This document shows, in pieces, positions 31,304 through 40,223 of a DNA stretch of 64,000 bases. The stretch lies in the NCBI RefSeq assembly GCF_024662015.1, contig NZ_CP102480.1, forward strand, positions 372,001 to 436,000. The letters are read 5' to 3'. This stretch comes from Nisaea acidiphila. GTDB taxonomy: Bacteria > Pseudomonadota > Alphaproteobacteria > Thalassobaculales > Thalassobaculaceae. The first letter of the stretch is position 1. Every line of letters starts with the position of its first letter. A model generated the notes under the pieces. It saw only the letters and a program-made list of their open reading frames with translations. It had not been told where the DNA came from and did no database searches. Position numbers and translations under genes: made by a program.

Positions 31304-32068
31304 TCAAATCGGTACGACGTAACGTCCGATACTTTCCGAATAGTACTCCAAAAAAACCATCATCGCTCCACTGAGGACCAACGAAAGGATCACGAGCCCC
31401 ATAATCACCTGAACCGGCAACGCCACGAAGAAAATCTGCAGCTGAGGCATCAGACGCGCCATAACGCCCATGACCAGGTAGAACAGCAACCCGAGTATGA
31501 GGAAAGGCGCCGCAAGCTGGATGGCGATCTGGAAACTGTTCGCGATAATTCGGGCGATCGCATCGGCGAAGTCGGCTGCCGGCAAAGCCGCGCCAGGCGG
31601 AAACAGCGTGTAGCTGTCGATCATAGCTCGGATCAGCAAATGGTGCAGGTCCGATATCAGCAGCAGCAATGTCGCAAGATTCAGCATGAAGAATCCGGGA
31701 AGCGAGCCCTGGGTTGCGAGTGCCGGGTTGAAAATCTGCGCGTTGGCGAGACCGGTGTTCATCGCGATCACCTGTCCTGCCGTATCCAACGAGAGAAGGA
31801 CGATCCGCGCCACAACGCCGAAATAGAGCCCGATAATCATCTCGAGAAACAGCAGCCGCACCAGTTCGGCTCCCGACGGCGCGAAGGGAATCTGGTTTCC
31901 GACCAGCGGCGCGACGACGATGCTGAGGCCGATCGCCAGAATAAGCCGGTATTGGACAGGCACGAAGGTTTCGCCGATACCGGGGATCAACAGCACGGTG
32001 CCGCCAAGCCGGCTCAATACGAGCAGAATGATATAGACTTGGGTCGGCAGAAAATCCTCTAGCGGCAC
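31304..32068 (-). CDS. fliR: Flagellar export protein FliR
   Basis: 254 residues starting at GTG 32068, 9 bp after the fliQ stop. It is strongly hydrophobic with about six membrane segments and family motifs (PGIGETFVPVQYRLILA, NTGLANAQIFNP). It assembles with FliP and FliQ into the export gate. No upstream ATG is in frame, so GTG is the likely start. Confidence 0.95.
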   Translation of the reverse strand: MPLEDFLPTQVYIILLVLSRLGGTVLLIPGIGETFVPVQYRLILAIGLSIVVAPLVGNQIPFAPSGAELVRLLFLEMIIGLYFGVVARIVLLSLDTAGQVIAMNTGLANAQIFNPALATQGSLPGFFMLNLATLLLLISDLHHLLIRAMIDSYTLFPPGAALPAADFADAIARIIANSFQIAIQLAAPFLILGLLFYLVMGVMARLMPQLQIFFVALPVQVIMGLVILSLVLSGAMMVFLEYYSESIGRYVVPI

Positions 32069-32077
32069 GGCGCGTCC

Positions 32078-32344
32078 CTAACTGAGGGAAATGATCTTGT
32101 CGGCGATCGACTGCATGAACGCGTTCAGCGTATTCAGCATGAACGGCAGGAAGAAGATCAGAGCGGCGAAGACGACGATGATCTTCGGGACGAAGACGAG
32201 GGTCATTTCCTGCAGCTGCGTCAATGCCTGGAAGAGCGCGATCAGAAGGCCGATGGCGAGCCCGACCAGCATGATCGGTGTCGACATGGTCAGCATTGTC
32301 ATCACGGCCTCCCGGCCGATCTCGATGGCTTCGACTTCATTCAT
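32078..32344 (-). CDS. fliQ: Flagellar export protein FliQ
   Basis: 88 residues from ATG 32344, the usual FliQ length; an earlier in-frame start would add an unusual Cys/Arg-rich stretch. It has two membrane helices separated by a short loop (ALTQLQEMTLVFVPKII), typical of FliQ. It is part of the FliPQR gate. Confidence 0.95.
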   Translation of the reverse strand: MNEVEAIEIGREAVMTMLTMSTPIMLVGLAIGLLIALFQALTQLQEMTLVFVPKIIVVFAALIFFLPFMLNTLNAFMQSIADKIISLS

Positions 32345-32449
32345 GCGCAGCCCCCGGCAAACAGGTGCGGCCCGGCAAAAATTACCGGGCAAAAACAACC
32401 TCCTGATTATGCCGTCAATTTCCGGCCGGTGAAACCGGCCGGTTAGACC

Positions 32450-32752
32450 TCAGATCGGCATCCGGATAATTTCCTGATAGGCCTGCACCATCTTGTCACG
32501 CAGCGCGACGACTGTGCGAAGCGTGATATCCGCACTGTTCACGGCCTGAACGACGTCGGTCAGGTCCGCCTCGCCGGCAATCCCCTTCATCGACATCTTC
32601 TCGCCGCTCTCCATGGTACCGAGCGCATCTTCCGCCGCGCCTTTCACGAAGCTGGCGAAATCCTGACCGACGGCACCTGTCTTGGCGTCGTCCATCCCCG
32701 GAACCTTACCGATTCCGGCCGCTCCGAGCGCATTTCCAATATTGGCTACCAT
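32450..32752 (-). CDS. fliE: Flagellar hook-basal body protein FliE
   Basis: 100 residues. The C-terminal half (DVVQAVNSADITLRTVVALRDKMVQAYQEIIRMPI) is the FliE signature that joins the MS ring/export gate to the rod. It lies between flgC and fliQ in the early basal-body operon. Confidence 0.94.
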   Translation of the reverse strand: MVANIGNALGAAGIGKVPGMDDAKTGAVGQDFASFVKGAAEDALGTMESGEKMSMKGIAGEADLTDVVQAVNSADITLRTVVALRDKMVQAYQEIIRMPI

Positions 32753-32827
32753 CTGGTTTCTCCAATCGGCTCAGGCGCGATTCTAAAGGGAATCGGGCCT
32801 TTCTGCCAGTGCCGGCGGTGTAGGATC

Positions 32828-33238
32828 TTAACCGCGCAACAGATCGACGGTCTTCTGCAGCATGCTGCGCGCCATTTCGATGGACGAAAGGTTGGCCTCG
32901 TAGGTTCGCTGTGCCTCCCGCATATCCATCATTTCGATCAGCGAGTTCACATTCGGACGGCGCACATAACCTTCCGGATCCGCAAGCGGATGGAAAGGTT
33001 CATAGGCGAGATCGAAGTCCGAATCGTCCCGTCCGATCTTGGCGACACGCACCATGTCGGCATTCACGTCGCGGTCGACATAGTTCTCGAACACGATGGT
33101 CTTGCGGCGGTACGGGTCCTGCCCCTTGACCGAGCCGAGCGAGTCGGCGTTGGCCACGTTTTCGGAGATGACCCGGAGCCGCGTGCCCTGGGCGCGCATA
33201 CCGGAAGCGGAGATCTTGATCGCGGAATTGAGATCCAT
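32828..33238 (-). CDS. flgC: Flagellar proximal rod protein FlgC
   Basis: 136 residues. The N-terminal rod motif (ISASGMRAQGTRLRVISENVANADS) and the C-terminal helix (EMMDMREAQRTYEANLSSIEMARSML) match FlgC, including VNSLIEMMDM. It forms the rod with FlgB, FlgF and FlgG. Confidence 0.96.
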   Translation of the reverse strand: MDLNSAIKISASGMRAQGTRLRVISENVANADSLGSVKGQDPYRRKTIVFENYVDRDVNADMVRVAKIGRDDSDFDLAYEPFHPLADPEGYVRRPNVNSLIEMMDMREAQRTYEANLSSIEMARSMLQKTVDLLRG

Positions 33239-33269
33239 GACTGAGGCCCTTTCCTAATCCGGCCGGCTA

Positions 33270-33686
33270 TTAGCGGGCTCCGCCGCCGCCGCCGAGGGCG
33301 GTGCGGAACATGCCGATCTGTTTGTTGTAGAGATTGAGCGCGAGATCGTATTGCAGCTTGGTATCCTGCACCGCGATCATCTGCTCCTCGAGCACGACGC
33401 CGTTGCCGTTCGGGCTCGCCTCGTAGACGTCCTTCTGGCTCTTCTCGTCGACCCGGTAATCGGTTTTCGGCAGGATACCGCTCAGGTGATTGCCTTCCGT
33501 CACGGCAACGGGGAGCTTGTTCACCTGCTGCACGGTCCGCTTGAAATCAAGCGGCGTCAGATCCTGCGCCCGATAACTCGGAGAGTCCGCATTGGCGATG
33601 TTCTGGGCCAGAACTGACTGGCGTTCGGAGAGCCAGTTCAGCTTCTGGTGCGCCATGTTCAGCAGCATCGAATTATCAATCGCCAT
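33270..33686 (-). CDS. flgB: Flagellar proximal rod protein FlgB
   Basis: 138 residues from ATG 33686 with AGAGG upstream. The N-terminal ERQSVLAQNIANADSPSY is the FlgB/FlgC rod motif. As the first gene after a near-perfect sigma-54 promoter (33751-33767) it begins the early rod and export-gate operon. Confidence 0.95.
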   Translation of the reverse strand: MAIDNSMLLNMAHQKLNWLSERQSVLAQNIANADSPSYRAQDLTPLDFKRTVQQVNKLPVAVTEGNHLSGILPKTDYRVDEKSQKDVYEASPNGNGVVLEEQMIAVQDTKLQYDLALNLYNKQIGMFRTALGGGGGAR

Positions 33687-33750
33687 CTCGAACCTCTCTT
33701 GCGAGAACCTTGTTCCAAATCCGGGCACACAATGTGTCCGCCCCAAACAA

Positions 33751-33767
33751 AGCAAACACCGTGCCAA
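33751..33767 (-). promoter_or_regulatory. Sigma-54 promoter of the flgB operon
   Basis: Read on the minus strand the site is TTGGCAC, five bases, TTGCT, with exactly ten bases between the GG and GC, matching the RpoN consensus at every conserved position. It ends 65 bp before the flgB ATG, leaving room for a start site about 12 bp downstream and a 50-base leader. Confidence 0.9.
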
Positions 33768-33813
33768 GATTGACCGGTTTGGGTTCCGCGCCCGCTCGCC
33801 TATACTTGCGAGC

Positions 33814-34215
33814 ATGACCGAACGCGTTCCAAACATTGCCGGTTCTTCGGCCACGGTGTCGGACGAGGACAGCCGGGAAAACCAGCGCGCTGCGATGGAG
33901 CGCCGCGCCGCGAACGCGCGCCGCGCCGCCAACGCCATGAAAGACCGGCAGGTCGCGATCGCGCTCGATCACGACGCCGGAACGGAGGACGCGCCCAAGG
34001 TCATCGCCAAAGGCTATGGAGAACTCGCCGAGAAAATTCTGCGACTGGCGTTCGACAATGACGTGAAAGTCCGCAAGGATCCGGATCTGGCGCAGATCCT
34101 GGCCGCCGTCGAAGTGGATTGCGAAATTCCGGTCGAGGCCTTCGCCGCCGTCGCCGAAATCCTCAACTATGTTTACCGCGCCAATGACCGGCTGCGATCC
34201 GGGGAGCCGCTATGA
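33814..34215 (+). CDS. FlhB C-terminal-domain-like protein (EscU/YscU/HrcU family, cytoplasmic)
   Basis: 133 residues from ATG 33814. From about residue 60, KVIAKGYGELAEKILRLAF through EILNYVYRANDRL aligns with the FlhB cytoplasmic domain (APRVLAKGVDAVALRI ... AEVISYVFKMN in the true FlhB encoded here). There are no membrane helices and no NPTH cleavage site; the equivalent stretch is VAIALDHDAG. It is comparable to the stand-alone FlhB-like proteins of other bacteria. Its stop overlaps the next start (ATGA at 34212). Confidence 0.75.
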   Translation: MTERVPNIAGSSATVSDEDSRENQRAAMERRAANARRAANAMKDRQVAIALDHDAGTEDAPKVIAKGYGELAEKILRLAFDNDVKVRKDPDLAQILAAVEVDCEIPVEAFAAVAEILNYVYRANDRLRSGEPL

Positions 34216-34547
34216 GTACCGGACGGAACGCGGAAGATATCGCCAGGCGCCTCGCCTCCGTTCGCGGACGGCTTGAGGCGACGCTGCAGGAACCGACCAG
34301 TGCCGTGACAGGCGCACTGGTCGGCCTCGAGGCCGACGTGGCCGCAGTTTGTTCGGCCGTTCCGAATCTGCCGGCGGCCGATGCCCACGCCCTCGCCCCG
34401 GAAATGAAACACGTGATCGGTCTTCTGGAACTGCTGTCGAAGGCGATCTCGGAACAAGCTGCGGCGGAGCCGCAGAACTCCGATTCCGCAGCCTTGCGCC
34501 GGCAGGCTGCCGCAGCCTATGGCGGCGGTCAAAAACGGCGACGTTAA
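34212..34547 (+). CDS. Small helical protein of unknown function
   Basis: 111 residues, all-helical prediction by eye, rich in Ala and charged residues, ending in GGGQKRRR. It is translated with the FlhB-like gene (ATGA overlap) and is followed 117 bp later by fliO. A chaperone-like or scaffold role in flagellar export would fit its size and place, but there is no recognised domain. Confidence 0.6.
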   Translation: MSTGRNAEDIARRLASVRGRLEATLQEPTSAVTGALVGLEADVAAVCSAVPNLPAADAHALAPEMKHVIGLLELLSKAISEQAAAEPQNSDSAALRRQAAAAYGGGQKRRR

Positions 34548-34664
34548 GTCGACGCCCTTTGAAAGGCCCTGATTTCCGGCATACCGGAGCTGCCGCATCA
34601 GGGCGGAAAGCATCCCCGCCGCTTGGCTGTTTCCATCCGATCCGCCTTATGAAATGCTTCGACC

Positions 34665-35003
34665 ATGGGTTTCGAGGTCTATTTCAGGTTTTTCCTCGCC
34701 TTCGCCTTCACCATCGGCTTGATCGGCGTGGTCTACTGGGTTGCCCGGCGCTATGCGGGGCGCCTCGGGATCGTGCGCGCCCATGCGGCCGGACGTCTTG
34801 CGATCACCGGGCAGATTTCTCTCGATACAAGACGCCGCCTGGTTCTCGTGCAACGGGATGGCTGCGAACATCTTCTGCTGCTTGGCCCGAACAACGACCT
34901 TCTGATCGAGTCCGGCATAGGCGCCGCGCAGGACGGCTTCTCGGCCGCATTGAAGAAAGCGGGCACATCGGCGGTCCCAACAATCCCGGAACAGACCACA
35001 TGA
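34665..35003 (+). CDS. fliO: Flagellar biosynthesis protein FliO
   Basis: 112 residues. One N-terminal membrane helix (about 7-26) is followed by a small beta-rich cytoplasmic domain (DTRRRLVLVQRDGCEHLLLLGPNNDLLIE), the FliO pattern. FliO is a chaperone for FliP gate assembly. It overlaps fliP (ATGA at 35000-35003), the usual fliOP order. Confidence 0.85.
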   Translation: MGFEVYFRFFLAFAFTIGLIGVVYWVARRYAGRLGIVRAHAAGRLAITGQISLDTRRRLVLVQRDGCEHLLLLGPNNDLLIESGIGAAQDGFSAALKKAGTSAVPTIPEQTT

Positions 35004-35776
35004 GTCCCAAGCCCTTGCGACGGTCGCGGCCTCTACTGGCCCTTTTCGGCATCATCGCTGTCACTCTGCTCGGCATTGCCCTGTTCTCGCCGGCAACGGT
35101 CGCGCAAACACTCACGCTCGATATCGGAGAGCCCGGCGGCTCGACCACCGCGCGCCTGATCCAGCTCGTCGCGGCAATCACGCTGCTTTCCATCGCGCCG
35201 GGCATTCTGGTGACGGTGACCTCTTTCACCCGGCTGGTGATCGTTTTCTCCCTGCTCCGGACCGCACTCGGGACCCAGCAGTCACCGCCAAATCTCGTCA
35301 TGATCAGCCTCGCGCTGTTTCTGACGGGTTTCATTATGGCGCCGACCCTGGAACAGGCCTGGCAGGACGGGATATCGCCACTGATCGACGAACGCATCGA
35401 CGAGTTCGAAGCCTTCGAGCGCGCAGTGGCGCCGTTCCGGACCTTTATGCTGGCCCAGGTTCGCGACAAGGACCTGCAGCTTTTCGAGGATATCGGTCAG
35501 GTCGGTCCCGCGGAGACCGGCGTCAACGCCCCGCTCAAGGTGCTCGTCCCCGCCTTCATGATCAGCGAGCTCCGGCGTGCCTTCGAGATCGGCTTCCTGA
35601 TCTACCTCCCGTTCGTGATCATCGACATGGTGGTTGCCTCCATCCTCATGTCCATGGGCATGATGATGGTGCCGCCGGTGATCGTCTCCCTGCCTTTCAA
35701 GCTGATCTTCTTCGTGCTGGTTGACGGCTGGTATCTGATTGCGGGCAGCATGGTGCGGAGCTTCGGCGCCGGGTAG
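35000..35776 (+). CDS. fliP: Flagellar export gate protein FliP
   Basis: 258 residues with a cleavable-type N-terminal signal (residues 12-34). Family motifs are TSFTRLVIVFSLLRTALGTQQ, RTFMLAQVRDKDLQLF and AFEIGFLIYLPFVIIDMVVASILMSMGM. FliP is the main component of the FliPQR gate. The fliQ and fliR genes are in the opposite-strand operon nearby. Confidence 0.96.
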   Translation: MSPKPLRRSRPLLALFGIIAVTLLGIALFSPATVAQTLTLDIGEPGGSTTARLIQLVAAITLLSIAPGILVTVTSFTRLVIVFSLLRTALGTQQSPPNLVMISLALFLTGFIMAPTLEQAWQDGISPLIDERIDEFEAFERAVAPFRTFMLAQVRDKDLQLFEDIGQVGPAETGVNAPLKVLVPAFMISELRRAFEIGFLIYLPFVIIDMVVASILMSMGMMMVPPVIVSLPFKLIFFVLVDGWYLIAGSMVRSFGAG

Positions 35777-35800
35777 CGGCGCACCTCTCCTGTCTCAAAG

Positions 35801-38800
35801 CTAATTGGTCGCGCTGAGCGGCTTGTCCCGCAGGCGGTCCCGATAGGACGTCAGGAAAGCCTGGAAGCGGCCGATCTCGCCGAACCGGTCCGCGAGGGTG
35901 CGGAAATCGTCCAGTTCGCCTTCCGTCTTGTTGGTGATCAGGCGGAAAGCTTCGCGGAACGGCGTGTTGTCCATTTGCTGGGTATAGAGTTGCCGCACCC
36001 GGCTCAGTTGGTCGAGATTGTTGCTAAGCGAGAGCGAGACCGCCCAGTTCAGGATCAGGGTCGCCGCCCGCTCATCGATCCGGCGCCCGTCGCGGCCGGA
36101 TCTCCCGACGAGCCTCTGGAAGACCTCTGCCGCCTGTCCCCAGCGCTGGGTGCGCCAGAAGATATCCGCCCGCAGCAGATCCGCGTCCCGGCTCTGGTCA
36201 CCGGACAGCAGGCGCAATGCGCCGTCCGCGTCGCCGAGTTCGAATTCCGCCCTCGCCCGCAAACGCTTGCGTTCCAAAGCCAGATCCGCACCGATCCCCG
36301 GGGCGACGCTCTCGTCAAGCGCGTCCAGCGCCTCCTCCGGTCGGCGGTCGAGCAGACGGATCAGAGCCAGCCGGGCACCGACCCGTGCCTTGTCCTCGCC
36401 CTGCAGACGGAATTTCACCTGACGTTCCAGGAGGATCGACGCGCGATCGAGCAGATCGACCTGAACCAGACGATCCGCAAGACGCTGAATGATCTCGTCC
36501 CCTCTCGCACCGACCGGCGTCAACTCGCGGAACTGGTCATAAAGCGAAAGCGCCTGGATAGGCGTCATCTGATCGGATTCGCCACCCGTGAAGATCTTCG
36601 TGAACGCGTTGGTCATCTCTTCCGCGACCTGGTCCGCATAGAGATTGTCCGGGAAAAACGTGACCGCTTCGCGGAGCGCGTTCAGCCCCTTAACGTATTC
36701 GCCTTCTTCCAGATAGAGCCGGCCGAGTTCGCGCAGAAGATCGAACTCGACCTGATCTCCGCGCCACGTGTAGCGCAGGCTCTCGAGCCCCGCGATCGCG
36801 TCGGTCTGGCTCAATTGACCATTGCGCAGGCCATGCTCGATCAGGGCCCGTTCCGACCGGACCCGCGCCCATCGGTCCTCCCCCTGAGCAAGCCGCCGCC
36901 AGAAATCGAGCGCGGTATCGACGTCGCCGGATGCATAAAGCACACGACCGCGCAGGTAATTGAGCCGGGCTTGCTCGCCCGGCGTCGGCTGTCCGTCCGC
37001 CACCACGTCGATAAAGGCCCCGGCCCCCCGGAAATCGCCGGCGCGGATCGCCGCCTCCGCCGCCAGCAAGGCCATTTGGGTCGCCATATTTCTTGGGTAG
37101 CCGCCGGGAATTTCTCCGGCCCGCGCGAAATGCTCGACAGCCTCCGGCCAGCGTCCCTGCGAGGCTTTCGTGGCACCGCGCCAGAGTTCGGCTTCCGAGA
37201 GTCCGTTCAGGCTGCGATCCATCAGGTCTTCTTCCGCTTCCTTGAAGCGGCCGAGCATGAACTGCGCCGCGCCTTTCAGCGCCTTGACGTCCGGACGGCG
37301 GGCAAGGTCCTCGTCTTCCACCTCGATGGTGCGTATCAGCCCCATCGCTTCCGCGGAGAGGCCGTGAGCGAAATAGAAATGAGCGAGCTCGAGGCGGGGG
37401 CCGCTGCGCGCGATGCTCGTCGCCTCGGAAATGCGCCGCTGGATCGCCTGCTTTTCCGCAAGAAAGCGATCGATATCGCCTTTGCGCCAATTGCTGAAAT
37501 CGAAGATCCGGCCGGGTGCAAGTCCGGGCGGGAGACCATCGATACGCTGCGCGACCTGATCGTCCGTCGACTGCTGTACCTCGCGGGAAATCGTCAACCC
37601 GCCAGTCTTCGTCACCGCAACTCCGTCCGGAAGAGACCGGAGAGTCACGTCATCTGAAAACGGCTGTACGACGACGCCTTGCGCCGTGTTCAGCAGGTTG
37701 AACTCGACAAACTGCCGAAGTCCATCGATCCCACGGCTCAGGGAGGCAACCGGCACGACGAAGAGCTGGTCCCCGATTTCGGGATCGCGGAGAATGACCG
37801 TCGCGCCGTGATCCTCCATTGGAATGAAGACACGGGGTCCCTGCGCACTCACGAGTTGGGTGTCGACCCGGAGCGGCACGTCCGGCCGGCTGTTCTGCGG
37901 CCGGAAATCGACAATCCAGACCGCGTTGTCACGCCAGACGCGGGGATTGACCCCTTCAACCGTCGGAAACCGCACGGCAGAGCCTCCCCGTACGGGGACC
38001 TGGCTCTTGGCACCCAGAAGCTGGAAATCGGCGCGCTCAAGAGCCGTCATATCGAAACGCGCGGGCGCGCCGAACACCACCCAGACGTAGCCAGCACGCG
38101 AGAAAACGGCCGCCGGTACGGGTTGGGTCCACTCGAACCGGACCGAAACGACGTTGTTCTCGATACTGGCGGTCATCGGAATCACCGGGCCCTCGATCGC
38201 CGCCGCATCGCCCGCGGACAAGCTCCTGACGAGGGAGTCGCCGTCCTTCATCAAGGCTTTCAGATCGATCTCGCGCAGCCGTGTCGCCGTACCAAAAGCA
38301 TCGGGCTCATCCTCGATCCGCGACGCGAGCGGCGCGGCAGAGGTCGGCAGCGTCTCTGCGTCGGTCATTCCGGCGCTTTGACCGCCGGTCTCCACAGGCG
38401 GGACCGCCTCTTCCGCATTGCCCGGCGCTGTTTCCGTCACTGGTGCGGGCGCCGCCGCAACGCTTTGCCCATCCGCCGACGGTTCTGCCGCGCGCGGAGA
38501 CGGCAGTGTCGCGAGCCCGAACTGTTTTGCAACTTGCTGCGCCGTGTCGGTGGCTTGCGAAGGCGGTATCGCTGCAGTTACCGGCTGACTCGGTGCTGCC
38601 GCCGGAACGGGCACCGCAGGCTGCGCAGATACTCCGGTGCGGCTCGGCTCCCCTCCGGCCACCACGTCGAGCACTATGCGCGTTCCAGTCTTGAAATGAC
38701 GGATACCGTCCCTTGCCTGCAAGGGAATCGTGACCTCGATGGCATTGACGCCGGGCACGGATGAGAAACTCTTGAACCGGTCGGGCACACGTGCACGAAG

Positions 38801-39499
38801 CTCCGCATCGTCGATCCAGGCAGAGCGGGCAAATCGCAAGACCGTTCGGTCAGGCTGCTCCGAAACTGTGTAAGGCGTGTCCGCCGTCCAGTCGAAGACG
38901 AACCTGAAATAGCGATCATGCGCACCTGTACGCACATTCAGGATCGGCTGGTTCGCGCCACGCGGCGTGGAGGGCGGGGCCTCCCTCGTCGCCGGCGGCG
39001 ATGCCGGGGCACGGGCGGCTCCGGCTTGCGCAGCAGCGGGTGTGGGAGGCGGCGCGGGTGCCGGCGCCGCTCGTGGCGCAGCTACCGCCGGCGGTGCCGC
39101 CGCCGCCCGGTCATAGAAATCGATGACGACGGAATTTCCGTCCCTTCTGGAGCGGAACCGCGGATTTTCGGAAAGGTCGATCAACACTGTCCGGTTATCG
39201 GAGTCGAGACTGACAGCGCTCACGAATTTACCGACACCGCCCGCAACCGGACCGAAATCCCCGGCCACGTTTCTGTTAAACGTAACCGCGAGGGTGGAGC
39301 CGAATTTTTGTGCGCTGTAGCCGACCCGCGCAGGCCAGTCGAAACGGATGCTGTCGACACCGTCACGGCTCGCGCCTGCGATGCTCACCTGTTGTGCCTG
39401 GACCGCCCCGCCAAAAGCCAAGACAAGCCAAGCCACGACGAAAACAAGCCCGAACACCCGTTCCGTCAGCCGGCGCTGCGCTCCGCTACGGCCCGGCAT
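35801..39499 (-). CDS. Large secreted TPR protein encoded with the MotB pair
   Basis: 1232 residues. A signal-anchor or signal peptide (about 13-36, ending VQAQQ) is followed by two or three AMIN-like beta modules (IRFDWPARVGYSAQKFGSTLAVTF, near 50-130, and similar ones near 195-280 and 445-530) separated by long Pro/Ala-rich linkers. The C-terminal half from about residue 690 is TPR-like (HFYFAHGLSAEAMGLIRTIE, LLRELGRLYLEEGEYVKGL). The start overlaps the motB stop. A peptidoglycan-binding, motor-associated scaffold is a possibility only; it recalls FimV-type architecture. Confidence 0.7.
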   Translation of the reverse strand: MPGRSGAQRRLTERVFGLVFVVAWLVLAFGGAVQAQQVSIAGASRDGVDSIRFDWPARVGYSAQKFGSTLAVTFNRNVAGDFGPVAGGVGKFVSAVSLDSDNRTVLIDLSENPRFRSRRDGNSVVIDFYDRAAAAPPAVAAPRAAPAPAPPPTPAAAQAGAARAPASPPATREAPPSTPRGANQPILNVRTGAHDRYFRFVFDWTADTPYTVSEQPDRTVLRFARSAWIDDAELRARVPDRFKSFSSVPGVNAIEVTIPLQARDGIRHFKTGTRIVLDVVAGGEPSRTGVSAQPAVPVPAAAPSQPVTAAIPPSQATDTAQQVAKQFGLATLPSPRAAEPSADGQSVAAAPAPVTETAPGNAEEAVPPVETGGQSAGMTDAETLPTSAAPLASRIEDEPDAFGTATRLREIDLKALMKDGDSLVRSLSAGDAAAIEGPVIPMTASIENNVVSVRFEWTQPVPAAVFSRAGYVWVVFGAPARFDMTALERADFQLLGAKSQVPVRGGSAVRFPTVEGVNPRVWRDNAVWIVDFRPQNSRPDVPLRVDTQLVSAQGPRVFIPMEDHGATVILRDPEIGDQLFVVPVASLSRGIDGLRQFVEFNLLNTAQGVVVQPFSDDVTLRSLPDGVAVTKTGGLTISREVQQSTDDQVAQRIDGLPPGLAPGRIFDFSNWRKGDIDRFLAEKQAIQRRISEATSIARSGPRLELAHFYFAHGLSAEAMGLIRTIEVEDEDLARRPDVKALKGAAQFMLGRFKEAEEDLMDRSLNGLSEAELWRGATKASQGRWPEAVEHFARAGEIPGGYPRNMATQMALLAAEAAIRAGDFRGAGAFIDVVADGQPTPGEQARLNYLRGRVLYASGDVDTALDFWRRLAQGEDRWARVRSERALIEHGLRNGQLSQTDAIAGLESLRYTWRGDQVEFDLLRELGRLYLEEGEYVKGLNALREAVTFFPDNLYADQVAEEMTNAFTKIFTGGESDQMTPIQALSLYDQFRELTPVGARGDEIIQRLADRLVQVDLLDRASILLERQVKFRLQGEDKARVGARLALIRLLDRRPEEALDALDESVAPGIGADLALERKRLRARAEFELGDADGALRLLSGDQSRDADLLRADIFWRTQRWGQAAEVFQRLVGRSGRDGRRIDERAATLILNWAVSLSLSNNLDQLSRVRQLYTQQMDNTPFREAFRLITNKTEGELDDFRTLADRFGEIGRFQAFLTSYRDRLRDKPLSATN

Positions 39500-40221
39500 C
39501 ACCGGTCCCGCTCTTTGTAGATGACGAGGTCCACACGGCGCGCCCGTCGAAACCGCTCTTCCTCTTCCAGTCGGGCATCGATCTCCGCGAACTTTCCGTC
39601 TGCTGCGCCGCGAACCTCGACCGGCTTTTCGTATCCGAAGCGCCGCAGTGCCTCGGCTACCGCAACCGCGCGTGCAAGCGAAAGCTCCCAGTTGGAACTG
39701 AATTTACCGGTGCCCGAGATGAAGGGCCGCGGATCCGTATGCCCGACGATATCGATCCTGTTATCGAGCTGTGAAAGCGCCACGGCGAGGTTGAACATTG
39801 CCCCCTCGCCGGACTCCCGCAACACCGCTGCGCCCGGGGCGAAGAAGACGTCACTCGCCATCGAAATCACGAGCCGCCCGCCGTTCTCAGTGACTCTCGC
39901 ATCCCTAAGGATCGCGTCCCGGGCAAGTTCGGCTTTCAGAAGTTTCTGAAGATAACCGAGATCGAACCCCAGACCGGGATCTTCCGACCTGATCGTCTCG
40001 GGCATGACGGCCTGCCGCGCCCTGGTGGGATTATCGCTGGAGAACGCCGACCTGAGAGACGCGGTAAAGGATTCCCATTGCGGCGCGTCGGGCGTGGTCA
40101 TCGAGAAGAGCAGAACGAAGAAGGCGAGCAGCAGGGAGACCAGATCGACAAAGGTTACCATCCAACTGACGCCGTTGCCGGCCGTACGCCTGTTTTGCCG
40201 TCGGGAAACCGCGCTTTCCAT
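39499..40221 (-). CDS. motB: MotB-type stator protein with OmpA-like domain
   Basis: 240 residues. The single membrane helix (about 19-41) contains Asp26 in TFVDLVSLLLAFF, the position of the proton-binding Asp of MotB. The C-terminal OmpA-like domain has IDIVGHTDPRPF and NWELSLARAVAVAEALR for peptidoglycan binding. It is encoded 2 bp after a MotB-like paralogue, but no motA is in the window, so its partner is elsewhere. Confidence 0.85.
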   Translation of the reverse strand: MESAVSRRQNRRTAGNGVSWMVTFVDLVSLLLAFFVLLFSMTTPDAPQWESFTASLRSAFSSDNPTRARQAVMPETIRSEDPGLGFDLGYLQKLLKAELARDAILRDARVTENGGRLVISMASDVFFAPGAAVLRESGEGAMFNLAVALSQLDNRIDIVGHTDPRPFISGTGKFSSNWELSLARAVAVAEALRRFGYEKPVEVRGAADGKFAEIDARLEEEERFRRARRVDLVIYKERDR

Positions 40222-40223
40222 CT

